Assembly (NCBI RefSeq): GCF_020103695.1
Contig: NZ_JAHXBF010000004.1
Span: 310,001-374,000 of the forward strand
Direction of reading: 5' to 3'
Source: Hyalangium versicolor
GTDB lineage: Bacteria > Myxococcota > Myxococcia > Myxococcales > Myxococcaceae
Length of the DNA: 64,000 nt
The notes beneath the pieces are model-generated. The model ran no database searches and was not told the origin of the DNA. It saw nothing but the letters and a program-made list of their open reading frames with translations. Made by a program: the position numbers and the translations under genes. Below are positions 9,412-18,412 of this stretch, piece by piece; the first letter of the stretch is position 1, and each line of letters starts with the position of its first letter.

Positions 9412-11366
9412 CAGGGCTTCTCCTGGGTCCGAGGCTTTCGTTTCCTGCGCGGCGCGGGCTCCTTCTCGGGATTGGCGGGCTCCTTCTTCTTGCGCGGCGC
9501 CCTGCGCTTGCGCAGCCGGACTCCATGATCGCGCGCCAGCGCCAGTGCCCGAAGCACCTCAGCGGTGCGCGCGGACTGTGGCTGTCCTTCCAGAGTCCGC
9601 AGAAGAGCCTCCAGCATCGGGTGCAGGTATTCGCAGGGAGCCTCCATGGACCCCAAGGACAAGGCCGCCTTGGCGAGCGCCTGGACATCTTCCGAACGCC
9701 GCTCCACCCATCGCCCCAGAACCCGACGGGCGAGCCCTATCTGTCCGCCTCCATCCATGGCCAGCAGCACGTCGATGTACGCCGGATCCCCCGCGCGAGC
9801 TTGCAAGTACCGTTCGGCGACCTCCCACGCCTCGGCTTCCGAGGCGGCCTGCCGCACCGCTTCCTCCAAGAACTCGGCGCGGTAGGTGAGCATCCTCGAA
9901 CCGAACCGACGCCAGATGCGCAAACCCTCGGCGGACAACTCCACCGTGGCCGCGAGCTGCTCGATTCCTTGCTCAATCACCAGCCGCGCGGCGTCCTTCG
10001 AGTCCAGCGCGCCCCGCACGAGCCGCTCCATCTTCCGTACCGCCTGCTTGTTCCGGCTTCGGTCCAGCAGGACGGAGATGGCTCCACTCAACACGCGCCG
10101 CAACTCCTCATCCGCCAACTCCCAGCTCCCCTCCACCCAGGACTCCACCAGCTCGGGGGCATAGGTGGAGGCGACGCACTCGACCAGCAGGTTGCTCTCG
10201 GAGGGCTTCAGTGCCTTCAGCCATGCCAACAGGGAGGGGACCTGCGTGGCGATCAACTCGCGCAGCCCCTTCTGGAGCCACTCCGGTGCGCTGCGTGCCT
10301 CCGGCTTGTGTTCGTCCCAAGCCAGCAACGCCCGAGCCCAGATTGGCGCATCCGGCGCGAAGTCCAGCAGCGCCTCGTAGAGGCGCAGCGCCTGCGGCAA
10401 TGCAGCCCCCGAGAAGCGGACCTCGGATGCAGCCCGCATCACCCAGGGCCGCATGTCCGGCTGGAGCGCAATGGCCTGGGCCAGAGAGCACCAGCCTTCG
10501 GCATCCTCGGCGCGCGCGAGCCCCTCCAGGGGAAGACTCCCCGTCACCACCCGCAGCGCCTGCAGCGCCTGCACTGACAGCACCTGGGGGTCTCCCACTC
10601 CACGTGCCGCGCGGGCCAGCAAGGAGGCCGGCTCTGCGTACGCGGCGAAGCCTTTTCCCGCTGTGGCCCGGAGCCACAGCTCTCGGGCTGCCAGTTGGCC
10701 CGTGAGCTGCCACACCGCTCGAATCACCTCGGCGGATGCCTCGCGTGCCCACGCCTCGACGCGACTGGAGAAGACAGTGAAGGGCTCCATCGCGCACAGG
10801 GCGAGGACTGCTCCTTCCACCTCTTCCACGGAGCGAGGTGCTCGGAGGTTTGGAGATAGACGCACCGGCTCGATGCCGAGCCGCAAGTCCACCGGAGGCA
10901 GGCACTCGAGCACGGCGGCCACTGACTCGGGCGCGGGAACACCCTGGCCGACGATCCACGCTTCCATCGCCACCGACAGCCGAGGTGCCTTCTCGCGTGC
11001 CGTGGGGACGAGGGACTGCCACAACCGCTGGCTCCGGGCCCACTCCCGAGCGCGCCCTGCCGCCCACACCAGCGGCCACCAGGTGGCCTGTGCCTCATCG
11101 AGCCCCACGCCCTGCTCCACGAGTCGGGGCTCAGCATCCGCGCGCGCGGCAAGGGTCGCGAGCATTCCCCAGTCGCCGCGGCGGTGTTGCTTTTGGACGG
11201 CATCGCGAAAGAGGGCTGCGCCACGAGGCAAGAATTCCTCGCGCAGTTCAGGGGGCAACCGGAGCAGTGGAGCCAGCGTGGCCTCCAGATCTCCCCTGCC
11301 CAGATACTTTCGAGCATCCTCCAACCAGCGACGATGCTGGCGCTCCTCTGAAGCCTGCTGCGCCAT
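9411..11366 (-). CDS. Unknown helical-repeat protein of the Hsp70 operon
   Basis: 651 residues with no signal peptide and no recognisable catalytic motif. It is predicted nearly all-helical, rich in Ala/Leu/Arg/Glu, with helix pairs such as ALRLYEALLDFAPDAPIWAR that resemble TPR or HEAT-type solenoids. The last ~35 residues are strikingly basic (KRRAPRKKK through RRKRKPRTQEKP), suggesting contact with nucleic acid, ribosomes or acidic membranes. It starts 3 bases after the Hsp70 stop and its stop overlaps the J-protein start, so it is an integral operon member. It could be a client adaptor or scaffold for the Hsp70; that is inference from context only. Confidence 0.8.
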   Translation of the reverse strand: MAQQASEERQHRRWLEDARKYLGRGDLEATLAPLLRLPPELREEFLPRGAALFRDAVQKQHRRGDWGMLATLAARADAEPRLVEQGVGLDEAQATWWPLVWAAGRAREWARSQRLWQSLVPTAREKAPRLSVAMEAWIVGQGVPAPESVAAVLECLPPVDLRLGIEPVRLSPNLRAPRSVEEVEGAVLALCAMEPFTVFSSRVEAWAREASAEVIRAVWQLTGQLAARELWLRATAGKGFAAYAEPASLLARAARGVGDPQVLSVQALQALRVVTGSLPLEGLARAEDAEGWCSLAQAIALQPDMRPWVMRAASEVRFSGAALPQALRLYEALLDFAPDAPIWARALLAWDEHKPEARSAPEWLQKGLRELIATQVPSLLAWLKALKPSESNLLVECVASTYAPELVESWVEGSWELADEELRRVLSGAISVLLDRSRNKQAVRKMERLVRGALDSKDAARLVIEQGIEQLAATVELSAEGLRIWRRFGSRMLTYRAEFLEEAVRQAASEAEAWEVAERYLQARAGDPAYIDVLLAMDGGGQIGLARRVLGRWVERRSEDVQALAKAALSLGSMEAPCEYLHPMLEALLRTLEGQPQSARTAEVLRALALARDHGVRLRKRRAPRKKKEPANPEKEPAPRRKRKPRTQEKP

Positions 11367-11369
11367 GGC

Positions 11370-13043
11370 TCAAGGCTCCACGTGATGCGGCTCGTGTTCG
11401 AGGAAGAAGTCCAGCAGCGCCTCCTCGGCCCGCTCGCGTGCAGCCCCCTCGGCCGAGGTGTAGCGTTCGAGCAATCCCTCCAGTTCGGCCTTCAGTTCGG
11501 GAGGGAGGCGCTCGAGCAGGGCGTGCCCCTTGCGTGCCACCGCGCTCTGCGCCGCTCGCGCCTGGATGGCCTTGCCCGCATCCGCCACCGAGAGGGCCAC
11601 CGTCTTCGAATTCGCGGTGCCGGGCTGGCTGATGGAGACCTTCACCACCCCGTTGAGATCGTAGGCAAACTCCACCCTCACCGGTGAGTTCTCGGGCCGA
11701 GGCTCGAGTGGGAAGTCGAAGGCTCCGACTCGCGTGTTCTCTGACACCCGGGACGACTCCCCCTGGAACACCTCCACGTTGAGGCGCTCCTGCTCGGGGT
11801 ACAGGGTGTAGAACTCCTCGACCCTCACGGCGGGCAGCGCCGTGTTGCGGCGGATGACGGGCGCGAAGGTGTCTGGCTCCGCTCGCAGTTCGTCCTCCAG
11901 GCCAATGACACGCATGCCCAAGCTGTGGGAGGCCACGTCCACAAGGATGCGTTCCACCGGCTCGCCGGTCAGCAAACCAGCCTGGATGGCGGCACCCAGC
12001 CCTACTGCCAGATCCGGATCCACCTCCTCGTGGATTTCCACGCCGAACACCTCCTCCAGCAACCCGCGGACCTGAGGGATGCGGGTCGATCCCCCTACCA
12101 GGCACACCCGCGACAAGGACTGACCCTCGAGCCTCGCCTCCTGCAGCGCCTGGCGGGCCAGGAGCCCTGTGGACTCGAGCAGGGGCTCGATGAGCGCCTC
12201 GAAGGCACGGCGGCGGACTTCCATGTCCAGGTGGATGGGCTTGCCCTGCGCGTGGGTGAGGAATTCCTCACGCACGTGCACCGCGATCTCCGAGGACAAG
12301 CGGATCTTCGTCTCCTCGGCCAGCCGCTGCAGGCGTGCCATGGCCCGTATATCCTCACGAGGATCCACGGCATGGCTGCGTGCGAGTTCATCGAGGAAGA
12401 GCTGCACCAGCTTGCTGTCGAAGTCGTCCCCGCCCAGGTGGGTGTTGCCCGCAGTGGCGCGCACCTCGCGCACGCCTTGGAACACCTCGAGCACCGACAC
12501 ATCGAAGGTGCCGCCTCCCAGATCATAGATAAGGAGGATCTCAGGCTGCGCCTGGCTCGCAACCTCCGGGGAACTCAGCCGGTCGTAGACGAGCGAGGCA
12601 CTGGTGGGCTCGTTGAGCAGGCGCAGCACGTGGAGCCCCGCAAGCTCACCCGCCTCGAGGGTCGCGCGGCGCTGAGCATCATCGAAGTAGGCCGGAACGG
12701 TGATGACCACGTCCCTCACGGGGACGCCTGTCGCCTTCTCCGCGCCTCGCTTGAGCGCGGAGAGGATGTCCGCGGAGACCTGCTCGGGAGACAGTTCGCG
12801 CCCGGCGATGGAGTACCGGTGGGCGGTCCCCATCTTCCGTTTCACGGAGCGCACGCACCGCTCGGGGCTCTGTAGCTCGAGGTTGCGCGCCTGACGGCCC
12901 ACCACGGGGCCATCGTCCGTGTAGAGCACCACCGAGGGGACAATGGGGCTGCCGTCGATGGGCACCGCCACCGGCCGGCCGTCGACAAGGTGGGCGATGA
13001 CCGAGTTGGTGGTGCCCAGATCGATACCAAAGGAATGACTCAT
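11370..13043 (-). CDS. DnaK-like Hsp70 chaperone with a short lid
   Basis: 557 residues, against ~610-640 for housekeeping DnaK. The ATPase domain (~1-365) carries phosphate-1 loop FGIDLGTTNSV, connect/phosphate-2 YDLGGGTFDVSV and adenosine motif CLVGGSTRIPQVRGLLEEVF. The interdomain linker region reads ILVDVASHSLG, with the Pro-Leu of the usual DVTPLSLG replaced. A beta substrate-binding domain follows, but the helical lid is short and there is no EEVD-like end. It is an ATP-driven cytoplasmic chaperone probably served by the adjacent GrpE-like and J-proteins. The start codon overlaps the upstream stop (ATGA). It looks like an accessory rather than the main DnaK. Confidence 0.9.
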   Translation of the reverse strand: MSHSFGIDLGTTNSVIAHLVDGRPVAVPIDGSPIVPSVVLYTDDGPVVGRQARNLELQSPERCVRSVKRKMGTAHRYSIAGRELSPEQVSADILSALKRGAEKATGVPVRDVVITVPAYFDDAQRRATLEAGELAGLHVLRLLNEPTSASLVYDRLSSPEVASQAQPEILLIYDLGGGTFDVSVLEVFQGVREVRATAGNTHLGGDDFDSKLVQLFLDELARSHAVDPREDIRAMARLQRLAEETKIRLSSEIAVHVREEFLTHAQGKPIHLDMEVRRRAFEALIEPLLESTGLLARQALQEARLEGQSLSRVCLVGGSTRIPQVRGLLEEVFGVEIHEEVDPDLAVGLGAAIQAGLLTGEPVERILVDVASHSLGMRVIGLEDELRAEPDTFAPVIRRNTALPAVRVEEFYTLYPEQERLNVEVFQGESSRVSENTRVGAFDFPLEPRPENSPVRVEFAYDLNGVVKVSISQPGTANSKTVALSVADAGKAIQARAAQSAVARKGHALLERLPPELKAELEGLLERYTSAEGAARERAEEALLDFFLEHEPHHVEP

Positions 13044-13603
13044 GGCTGGTTCCTCACAGTGATGGCCTCGCCCTCGCGCACGACGTGCTCGCCTCGCAGG
13101 ACAGCGGCGCGAACGATGCGGACGACCACTCCGTCGGCGAATCCCGGGTGAGGCTGCGCTCCAACGACACGAAACACGCGCCCGTCCGGGGGCTGGCCGA
13201 TCGGAACCAACCGGGTGAGTCCCGAACCGGCCAGAAAGGCCTCGAGCCGAGCTCCCACGCCCTTCAGGCCAGGCGCCATCGCCGGGTCCGCCACTCGAGC
13301 AGCCTCGTCGAGCAGATCCAGCGCATCGAGCAGCTCATCCCAGCGTGGCTCGTCGCCAGGGGAAGTCCCGGCAGCGGAGCCCTTGGGCGAAGACAGGGAA
13401 CCCCTCAACTCCGCGAGCCCTCCCTCCAGCTTCCGATCCAGGTCCTCGACCTGGAGGGTCAGCCGAGCCAGGGCTCGCGAGGATTTCTGGACGGCGTCGA
13501 GCACCGAGCCCGCCCAGGCGGGAGGAGCCTCAGGAGGCGCCTCTCCAGGAAGTACGGGCGCTTCCTCACGGACAGCAAACAAACGGCGGAGCCACATGAA
13601 CAT
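13040..13603 (-). CDS. GrpE-like nucleotide exchange factor
   Basis: 187 residues. A helical middle (~30-75, VQKSSRALARLTLQVEDLDRKL) and a second helix pair around LLDALDLLDEAARVADP match the GrpE long-helix and four-helix regions. The C-terminal beta domain ends VVVRIVRAAVLRGEHVVREGEAITV, comparable to the GrpE G-Y...RPA-V-V end, but with RGEHVVREGEAITV in place of the usual RPA motif. Identity to classical GrpE is low, so the call rests on both pattern and position directly before an Hsp70 gene (ATGA overlap). It is the first gene of the four-gene operon. Confidence 0.75.
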   Translation of the reverse strand: MFMWLRRLFAVREEAPVLPGEAPPEAPPAWAGSVLDAVQKSSRALARLTLQVEDLDRKLEGGLAELRGSLSSPKGSAAGTSPGDEPRWDELLDALDLLDEAARVADPAMAPGLKGVGARLEAFLAGSGLTRLVPIGQPPDGRVFRVVGAQPHPGFADGVVVRIVRAAVLRGEHVVREGEAITVRNQP

Positions 13604-13713
13604 GGCGCGCCCATACCATAGGGTCCGGCAGAATGTAACCCACTGAGTAGGGTGTTTTCACGCCAACGCTCACAACTCATGGAGTAGGCCCGCGTCCGAC
13701 CCCCCCCCCCGCC

Positions 13714-14961
13714 TCAGCTATTCAACGGTTTGACTTCGTCGGTGTTGGCGATGCGGCGCAACTCCGGGAAGAGCCATGCCCACAGCACAACGACGACGCA
13801 CGTGCCCACTCCGCCCAGCACCACCGAGGGCACCACGCCAAACCACTCGGCGGTGAAGCCGGACTCGAACTCCCCGAGCTCATTGGAGGCGCTGATGAAC
13901 ACCATGTTCACCGCGCTCACCCGGCCGCGCATCTCCGGCGGCGTGGCCAATTGGACCAGCGTCTGACGGATGACCACGCTCACCATGTCCGCTGCCCCCA
14001 ACACCACCAGGGCTGCCACGGACAGCGCCAGGTTGCGCGACACGCCGAACACCATCGTCGCCACGCCGAAGAGCGCCACGCACACCAGCATCGTCCTGCC
14101 CGCGTTGCGCTTCATGGGGAAGACGGCCAGAGACACCGCGACGAGGGCCGCTCCCACCGCCGGCGCGCTGCGCAGCAAGCCCAGCCCCCACGGCCCTGTG
14201 TGAAGGATGTCCTGGGCGTAGATGGGCAGCAGCGCCGTGGCGCCCCCAAGCAGCACCGCGAAGAGATCCAACGAGATGGCGCCCAGCACCACCTTCTGTC
14301 TGCGCACGTAGCGCAGGCCCGCCAGCAGCCGCTGCCACGACGTCGCCGCCTGCTCCATGCGCCCGGTGTGCACCCGCATCAACGCCAGCATCACCAGGCC
14401 CAGCCCCATCATCACGGCACAGATGAGGAAGACACCGGCCGCGTGCAGGACGTCGTAGACCAGGCCTCCCACCGCAGGGCCCGCGATGGTCCCCACCTGG
14501 AGCACCGTCGAGTTCCATGCCACGGCGCTCGACAGGAACTGCACGGGCACCAGGTGCGGCACCAGCGACTGGCCCGCCGGACCCGCGAATGCACGCGCGG
14601 TGCCCAGCAGCACCAACACCGAATAGTACGGCCACGTCTCGGTCACTCCCGACCGCGACAAGCCGAAGAGCAGCAGCGCCCCCGTCACCATCGCCGCGTA
14701 GCAGCCCATGAGCACCCGGCGCCGGTCGTGCCGATCCGCCGTGTCCCCCGTGACGAGCGACAACAGCACCATGGGCAGGAACTGTGCGAGCCCCACATAC
14801 CCCAGGTCCCGAGGCCGATGGGTGAGGCTATAGATGTGGAACCCCACCGCCACCGACTGCATCTGCGACCCGAGCGTCATGAAGAGACGAGCGCCCTGGT
14901 AGAGACGGAAGTCGCGGTGCGCGAAGGCGGAGCGACGGGAGACCGCTGTCGCACTGTCCAT
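13714..14961 (-). CDS. MFS transporter of the EntS-like (MFS_3) type
   Basis: 415 residues with about 12 hydrophobic segments. The N-terminus FAHRDFRLYQGARLFMTLGSQMQ and the loop GDTADRHDRRRVL between TM2 and TM3 are the signature of the enterobactin-exporter-like branch of the major facilitator superfamily, proton-driven inner-membrane exporters. The internal ATG at 14961 was taken because GGAG precedes it and homologous N-termini usually begin just before FRLYQ; an upstream start at 15009 is possible. The substrate is unknown and no siderophore genes are nearby. An 11-C homopolymer (13700-13710) lies just past the stop. Confidence 0.85.
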   Translation of the reverse strand: MDSATAVSRRSAFAHRDFRLYQGARLFMTLGSQMQSVAVGFHIYSLTHRPRDLGYVGLAQFLPMVLLSLVTGDTADRHDRRRVLMGCYAAMVTGALLLFGLSRSGVTETWPYYSVLVLLGTARAFAGPAGQSLVPHLVPVQFLSSAVAWNSTVLQVGTIAGPAVGGLVYDVLHAAGVFLICAVMMGLGLVMLALMRVHTGRMEQAATSWQRLLAGLRYVRRQKVVLGAISLDLFAVLLGGATALLPIYAQDILHTGPWGLGLLRSAPAVGAALVAVSLAVFPMKRNAGRTMLVCVALFGVATMVFGVSRNLALSVAALVVLGAADMVSVVIRQTLVQLATPPEMRGRVSAVNMVFISASNELGEFESGFTAEWFGVVPSVVLGGVGTCVVVVLWAWLFPELRRIANTDEVKPLNS

Positions 14962-15112
14962 GGGCTCCACATACCTGTGTGCAGTGCACGTCACCAGCAC
15001 GGCGTGCACGCTTGCTTGCTTCCACGAATCTGCGTTTTAAATAGATTCGAGCAGGTTGCCGTCCATGCGTCCGGCCGAACCATGGTGGCCCCCCTGCCCC
15101 AGGAGCTGGACC

Positions 15113-15997
15113 GTGTCGTCCATCCGCAACCTGCTGTGCGCCGCGCTTGCCGTGGGCGTGCTGCTCTCGGCACCCCAGGCCGAGGCCCGCTTCGGTAAGC
15201 GCTCCAATTCGAGCGAGTCCTCCAACAACGACAAGAAGTCCCACAAAGCCACGGCGGTGGGTGACGACGACGACGATGACGACAAGCCGCGCCGCCGCCG
15301 CTCGTCCTCGGGCTTGTTCCTGGTGGATCTGCTCTTCACCCTTCTCGTCGATACGCGCCCCGCCGTGGCCTACGTGGAGGCGGCTCCGCCTCCTCCGCCT
15401 CCGCAGGCTCCTCCTCCCGCCACCGTGGAGGAGCTCCCTTCCGCCGAGGTGCGGACCTCGAGCTCTCGACCCTCTCCGCTCAGCGTCCGCCTGGGCGTGG
15501 ACGGCGCAGCCCTGATGGATGGCGCCGGGCTGGATGCGTTCCTGGGCGTCGAGGGCGTGCGAGGCGGCATGGATGCACGTGCGCTGGTGCTCGCGCTCCC
15601 CACGGATGACGGGACAGCGGGAACGGACAGCATCACCCTGATGAACCTCCACCTCACCTTTGCCCTGATCGCCGAAGAGCGGGTGCGCCTGCGCGTCGAG
15701 GGTGGCATCAGCAGCGCGCGCGCGCCGGACCTCATCGCCATCGGCCCAAGCTTCGGGCTCTCCTTCGAGGCGTGCCTTGACGGCAACCTGGATCTCGAGC
15801 TGCGAGGCCAGGCCACCCCGTACCCCTACCGGCAGCTCGACGGGCAGGCCGGGCTGGCACTGCACATGAACGCCTTCGTGCTGCGCGGCGGGTGGCGGCA
15901 GCTCTACCTGAACGACAACGGCTGGGCGGATGACAATCGCGTGGAGCACGAGGACATCCTCGGCGGCCCCTACCTCGGCCTCGGCTTCGCGTTCTGA
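15113..15997 (+). CDS. Small outer-membrane-like protein, first of a duplicated pair
   Basis: 294 residues. The signal peptide (SSIRNLLCAALAVGVLLSAPQAEA) leads to FGKRS, an acidic D7 run, a basic RRRR patch, a hydrophobic LFLVDLLFTLLV segment, a Pro-rich linker and a ~170-residue domain of alternating short strands ending in PYLGLGFAF. The terminal aromatic residue fits an outer-membrane barrel. A GTG start at 15113 is chosen because the leader CCAGGAGxTGGACC-start is shared with the paralogue at 16067, whose ATG aligns with it exactly. The two share signal-peptide end EARFGK, the TDDG-AG-D segment and a G-PYP/FPYRQ-DGQA motif. Function unknown. Confidence 0.75.
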   Translation: MSSIRNLLCAALAVGVLLSAPQAEARFGKRSNSSESSNNDKKSHKATAVGDDDDDDDKPRRRRSSSGLFLVDLLFTLLVDTRPAVAYVEAAPPPPPPQAPPPATVEELPSAEVRTSSSRPSPLSVRLGVDGAALMDGAGLDAFLGVEGVRGGMDARALVLALPTDDGTAGTDSITLMNLHLTFALIAEERVRLRVEGGISSARAPDLIAIGPSFGLSFEACLDGNLDLELRGQATPYPYRQLDGQAGLALHMNAFVLRGGWRQLYLNDNGWADDNRVEHEDILGGPYLGLGFAF

Positions 15998-16066
15998 CGC
16001 TGATTGAATATCCAGAGCAGGCAGCCGTCCTGGCTACAGCAGCCATCATCGGCCAGGAGTTGGACC

Positions 16067-17020
16067 ATGCCCTCCTTCAAGAACCTGCTGTTCGCCGCGC
16101 TCGCCGCGAGCCTGTTCTTCTCCGCCTCGGAAGCCGAGGCCCGCTTCGGCAAGAGCTCTCGCTCGGATGACTCCGAGAAGAAGGAGGAGAAGAAGGAGAA
16201 GAAGAAGAAGGAGGACCGGGACGATCCCCCTCCGCGCAGGGTCCACGACGCCTCGGCCGTTGCCCCGAGCCGATATCACGAGGCCTCACCCGTGGGCAGC
16301 AGCCGCCCGCGTCCGCCGCCTCCGCCTCCCGAGCCTCCTCGCGAGCGCGTCATCGTCGTCGAGCCGGCTCCTACCTACTACGTGGAGCCTGCTCCCCCTC
16401 CCAGCTACTACGTGGAGCCTGCTCCGCCTCCGCCGAGCTACTACGTGGAGCCCGCTCCCGTGGTTCAGGCCGCCGAGGTCTCCGGCTCCCGGAAGGACAC
16501 CATCTTCAGCCCGCTGCACATGGGCTTCGAGGGCGGGCCCACGGACGGCGGCTCGCGCGTGAACCTGTTCCTTGCCCTCGAGGGCGAGCGGCTCGGTCTG
16601 GATGGACGCCTCACCGGACTGTCCCTGGCCACCGATGATGGCTCGGCGGGCCGGGATGAGATCGCGACCCTGGGCCTGCACCTGACCTACGCCATCGTCG
16701 CGCAGGAGAAGGTCCGCCTGCGTCTGGAGGGCGGCTTCACCTACGCCGAGGCTCCGGAGCTGAAGGTCTTCGGCCCCAGCATCGGCGGCTCGTTCGAGGG
16801 ACGGCTCAGCCCCCACCTCGACTTCGAGATGCGCCTGCAGGCCACGCCCTTCCCGTACCGGCAGGTCGACGGTCAGGCCGCCCTGGCGCTCAAGTACATG
16901 CCCTTCGCCTTCCGCGCCGGCTGGCGGACGCTCCTGCTGAATGACGCCGGCTACGTCGACGGCGTGGAGCACCAGGACATCTTCAACGGCCCGTTCCTCG
17001 GCATGGGCCTCTTCTTCTGA
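16067..17020 (+). CDS. Small outer-membrane-like protein, second of a duplicated pair
   Basis: 317 residues. Signal peptide MPSFKNLLFAALAASLFFSASEAEA is followed by FGKSSRS, a Lys/Glu block (EKKEEKKEKKKKED), a Pro-rich linker with three YYVEPAP repeats (~100-145) and a strand-rich domain ending FLGMGLFF, compatible with an outer-membrane barrel. It is clearly paralogous to the preceding protein (EARFGK, DDGSAGRDEIATLGLHLTYA, FPYRQVDGQAALALK). The unit duplicated includes the leader: GAGCAGG..GCCGTCC and CCAGGAG occur before both genes. Differences are concentrated in the charged/Pro-rich linker. Function unknown. Confidence 0.75.
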   Translation: MPSFKNLLFAALAASLFFSASEAEARFGKSSRSDDSEKKEEKKEKKKKEDRDDPPPRRVHDASAVAPSRYHEASPVGSSRPRPPPPPPEPPRERVIVVEPAPTYYVEPAPPPSYYVEPAPPPPSYYVEPAPVVQAAEVSGSRKDTIFSPLHMGFEGGPTDGGSRVNLFLALEGERLGLDGRLTGLSLATDDGSAGRDEIATLGLHLTYAIVAQEKVRLRLEGGFTYAEAPELKVFGPSIGGSFEGRLSPHLDFEMRLQATPFPYRQVDGQAALALKYMPFAFRAGWRTLLLNDAGYVDGVEHQDIFNGPFLGMGLFF

Positions 17021-17036
17021 GTTCTCGCCAGGCCAT

Positions 17037-17064
17037 GGCCCCTCTCGTCACCAGCAGAGGGGCC
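17037..17064. terminator. 9-bp hairpin between convergent genes
   Basis: Arms GGCCCCTCT (17037-17045) and AGAGGGGCC (17056-17064) around a 10-base loop, placed 16 bases after one stop codon and 14 bases before the opposing one. This suits a bidirectional terminator, though T-runs are lacking. Confidence 0.5.
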
Positions 17065-17077
17065 GAGGCCTCGAGAC

Positions 17078-17755
17078 TCACTCCTCTGGCGAGACCGACA
17101 TTTCCATGCCAGGGGAGGACACGGGCATCGTCTGCCCGGTCTTCTTCACACGCCGCTTGGGCGGCGGAGCCAGCTTCGGCGCCATCCCGAAGAGCCGCTC
17201 GTACGTCTCTGGCGTGTTGATGTTGACCACCACGCCCGGATCCTTCACGGACACCCGGCGCAGCTTCAACCCCTGGAGCGCTTGATCCAGCTGCGCCACG
17301 TCGGAGCCCACCAACCGCTCGGCCGCCGTGCGCGAGAGCACCACCGGGTAGCCCGGCGCGCTCTCGAATTCGGGCCGCAGCCCCTCCTCCGACTCCCCCA
17401 TCGCCTTGAGCAGCGACTTGAGCGTGGAGGCCCTCACCGCGGGCATGTCCACCGGGTGCAGCAGCACCACGTCCGCCCCTTCCTCGAGCGCGGCCGTCAC
17501 CCCCGCCTTGATGGACGCCATGGGGCTCTCCTGCCAGCGGGGGCTCTCCACCAGCTCCACGCTGGGGTGCTGCTCGCGCACCGCCTCTCCGTCCTTGCCG
17601 ATGACCCCCAGCACCCCGCAGCCCGCCTTGCCAAAGGTGGATGCGAGGGACTGGAGGAAGCTCTTGCCCCCCTCGTGCTCAATGAGCGCTTTGGGGTGGC
17701 CCATCCGCCGGGCTTCCCCCGCGGCCAGGATGATCGCCACTACCTTCATAGCCAC
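17078..17755 (-). CDS. MobA/MocA-like nucleotidyltransferase
   Basis: 225 residues. The N-terminal signature ILAAGEARRMGHPKAL (residues ~8-23) is the NTP-binding loop of the MobA-like (NTP_transf_3) family, and HPVDMP near residue 100 supplies the metal-binding Asp. Related enzymes attach CMP or GMP to molybdopterin; others make activated sugars. A C-terminal extension (PPPKRRVKKTGQTMPVSSPGMEM) is disordered. No molybdenum-enzyme genes lie nearby, so the cofactor role is uncertain. A start two codons later (MKVVAIIL) is also possible. Confidence 0.8.
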   Translation of the reverse strand: MAMKVVAIILAAGEARRMGHPKALIEHEGGKSFLQSLASTFGKAGCGVLGVIGKDGEAVREQHPSVELVESPRWQESPMASIKAGVTAALEEGADVVLLHPVDMPAVRASTLKSLLKAMGESEEGLRPEFESAPGYPVVLSRTAAERLVGSDVAQLDQALQGLKLRRVSVKDPGVVVNINTPETYERLFGMAPKLAPPPKRRVKKTGQTMPVSSPGMEMSVSPEE

Positions 17756-17921
17756 GCCTCCTCATGGCCCACGCGGGATCGCGGGGGCAACGGCTCAACG
17801 CTGGCACCTGCGCGCCAGATTGCAGCCCACCCCCGAGGGCTACCCGTTGGGAAGGTGGCATTCCCACCCACGCGGTGTTCGATAGGAGGTCCAGTGGGGG
17901 CCCACTGGTGGGCACTGGGGC

Positions 17922-18290
17922 TCAGTGCAGCCAGCCCGAACCGCTCACCGCCACCTGCTCCAGCCGGAGTTCCTCCACCCCACCGGTCATTCCTTCCTCC
18001 CCGTCGGCCGCCTTGGCAGTCAAAACTTCAGCGATCGGGATCAACGGAAGCCGTGACGCGACGCGGCAAAGCTCCCCCTCCGTCACCTCGCCGATCAACT
18101 CCCCCCGCGCCTCATCCACCACCGGCAACACTGCCAGTCCGTATTGCTGCATCACCTGGAGTGATGCCAGCACCGTATCGCTCGGGAAAAGGGTGATCGC
18201 ACGAGAGATGAGGGCTTCCTTCCGAGTGCTGCACTTGGCCACGCCGACCTCCACGAGAGGGACCTCCGTCCGGTTCCCCCTCCCCTCCAA
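17922..18290 (-). CDS. CBS-domain protein
   Basis: 122 residues. The segment ISRAITLFPSDTVLASLQVMQQYGLAVLPVVDEARGELIGEV (~29-70) is a typical CBS motif with the central VLPVVD strand, and VTEGELCRVASRLPLIPIAEVLT continues into a second partial unit. CBS pairs bind adenine nucleotides and regulate partner proteins. It faces away from the patatin gene across a 122-bp divergent spacer. No partner is evident in the sequence. Confidence 0.75.
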   Translation of the reverse strand: MEGRGNRTEVPLVEVGVAKCSTRKEALISRAITLFPSDTVLASLQVMQQYGLAVLPVVDEARGELIGEVTEGELCRVASRLPLIPIAEVLTAKAADGEEGMTGGVEELRLEQVAVSGSGWLH

Positions 18291-18412
18291 GCAATTTGCT
18301 TGCCGGGGATGTCAGACTGTTGACCACCCACCTGACACAACATCCGACAGGGTTTGGCGGATAATGGGGACAAGCTGATCCACCATTCGAGAATCCGGAC
18401 CGGAGCATTCCC

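Noticed and set aside
13700-13710. Run of 11 C, possible phase-variable tract
   Set aside because: It lies in a non-coding gap after the MFS stop and touches no start or promoter; it may also be an assembly or sequencing artefact.
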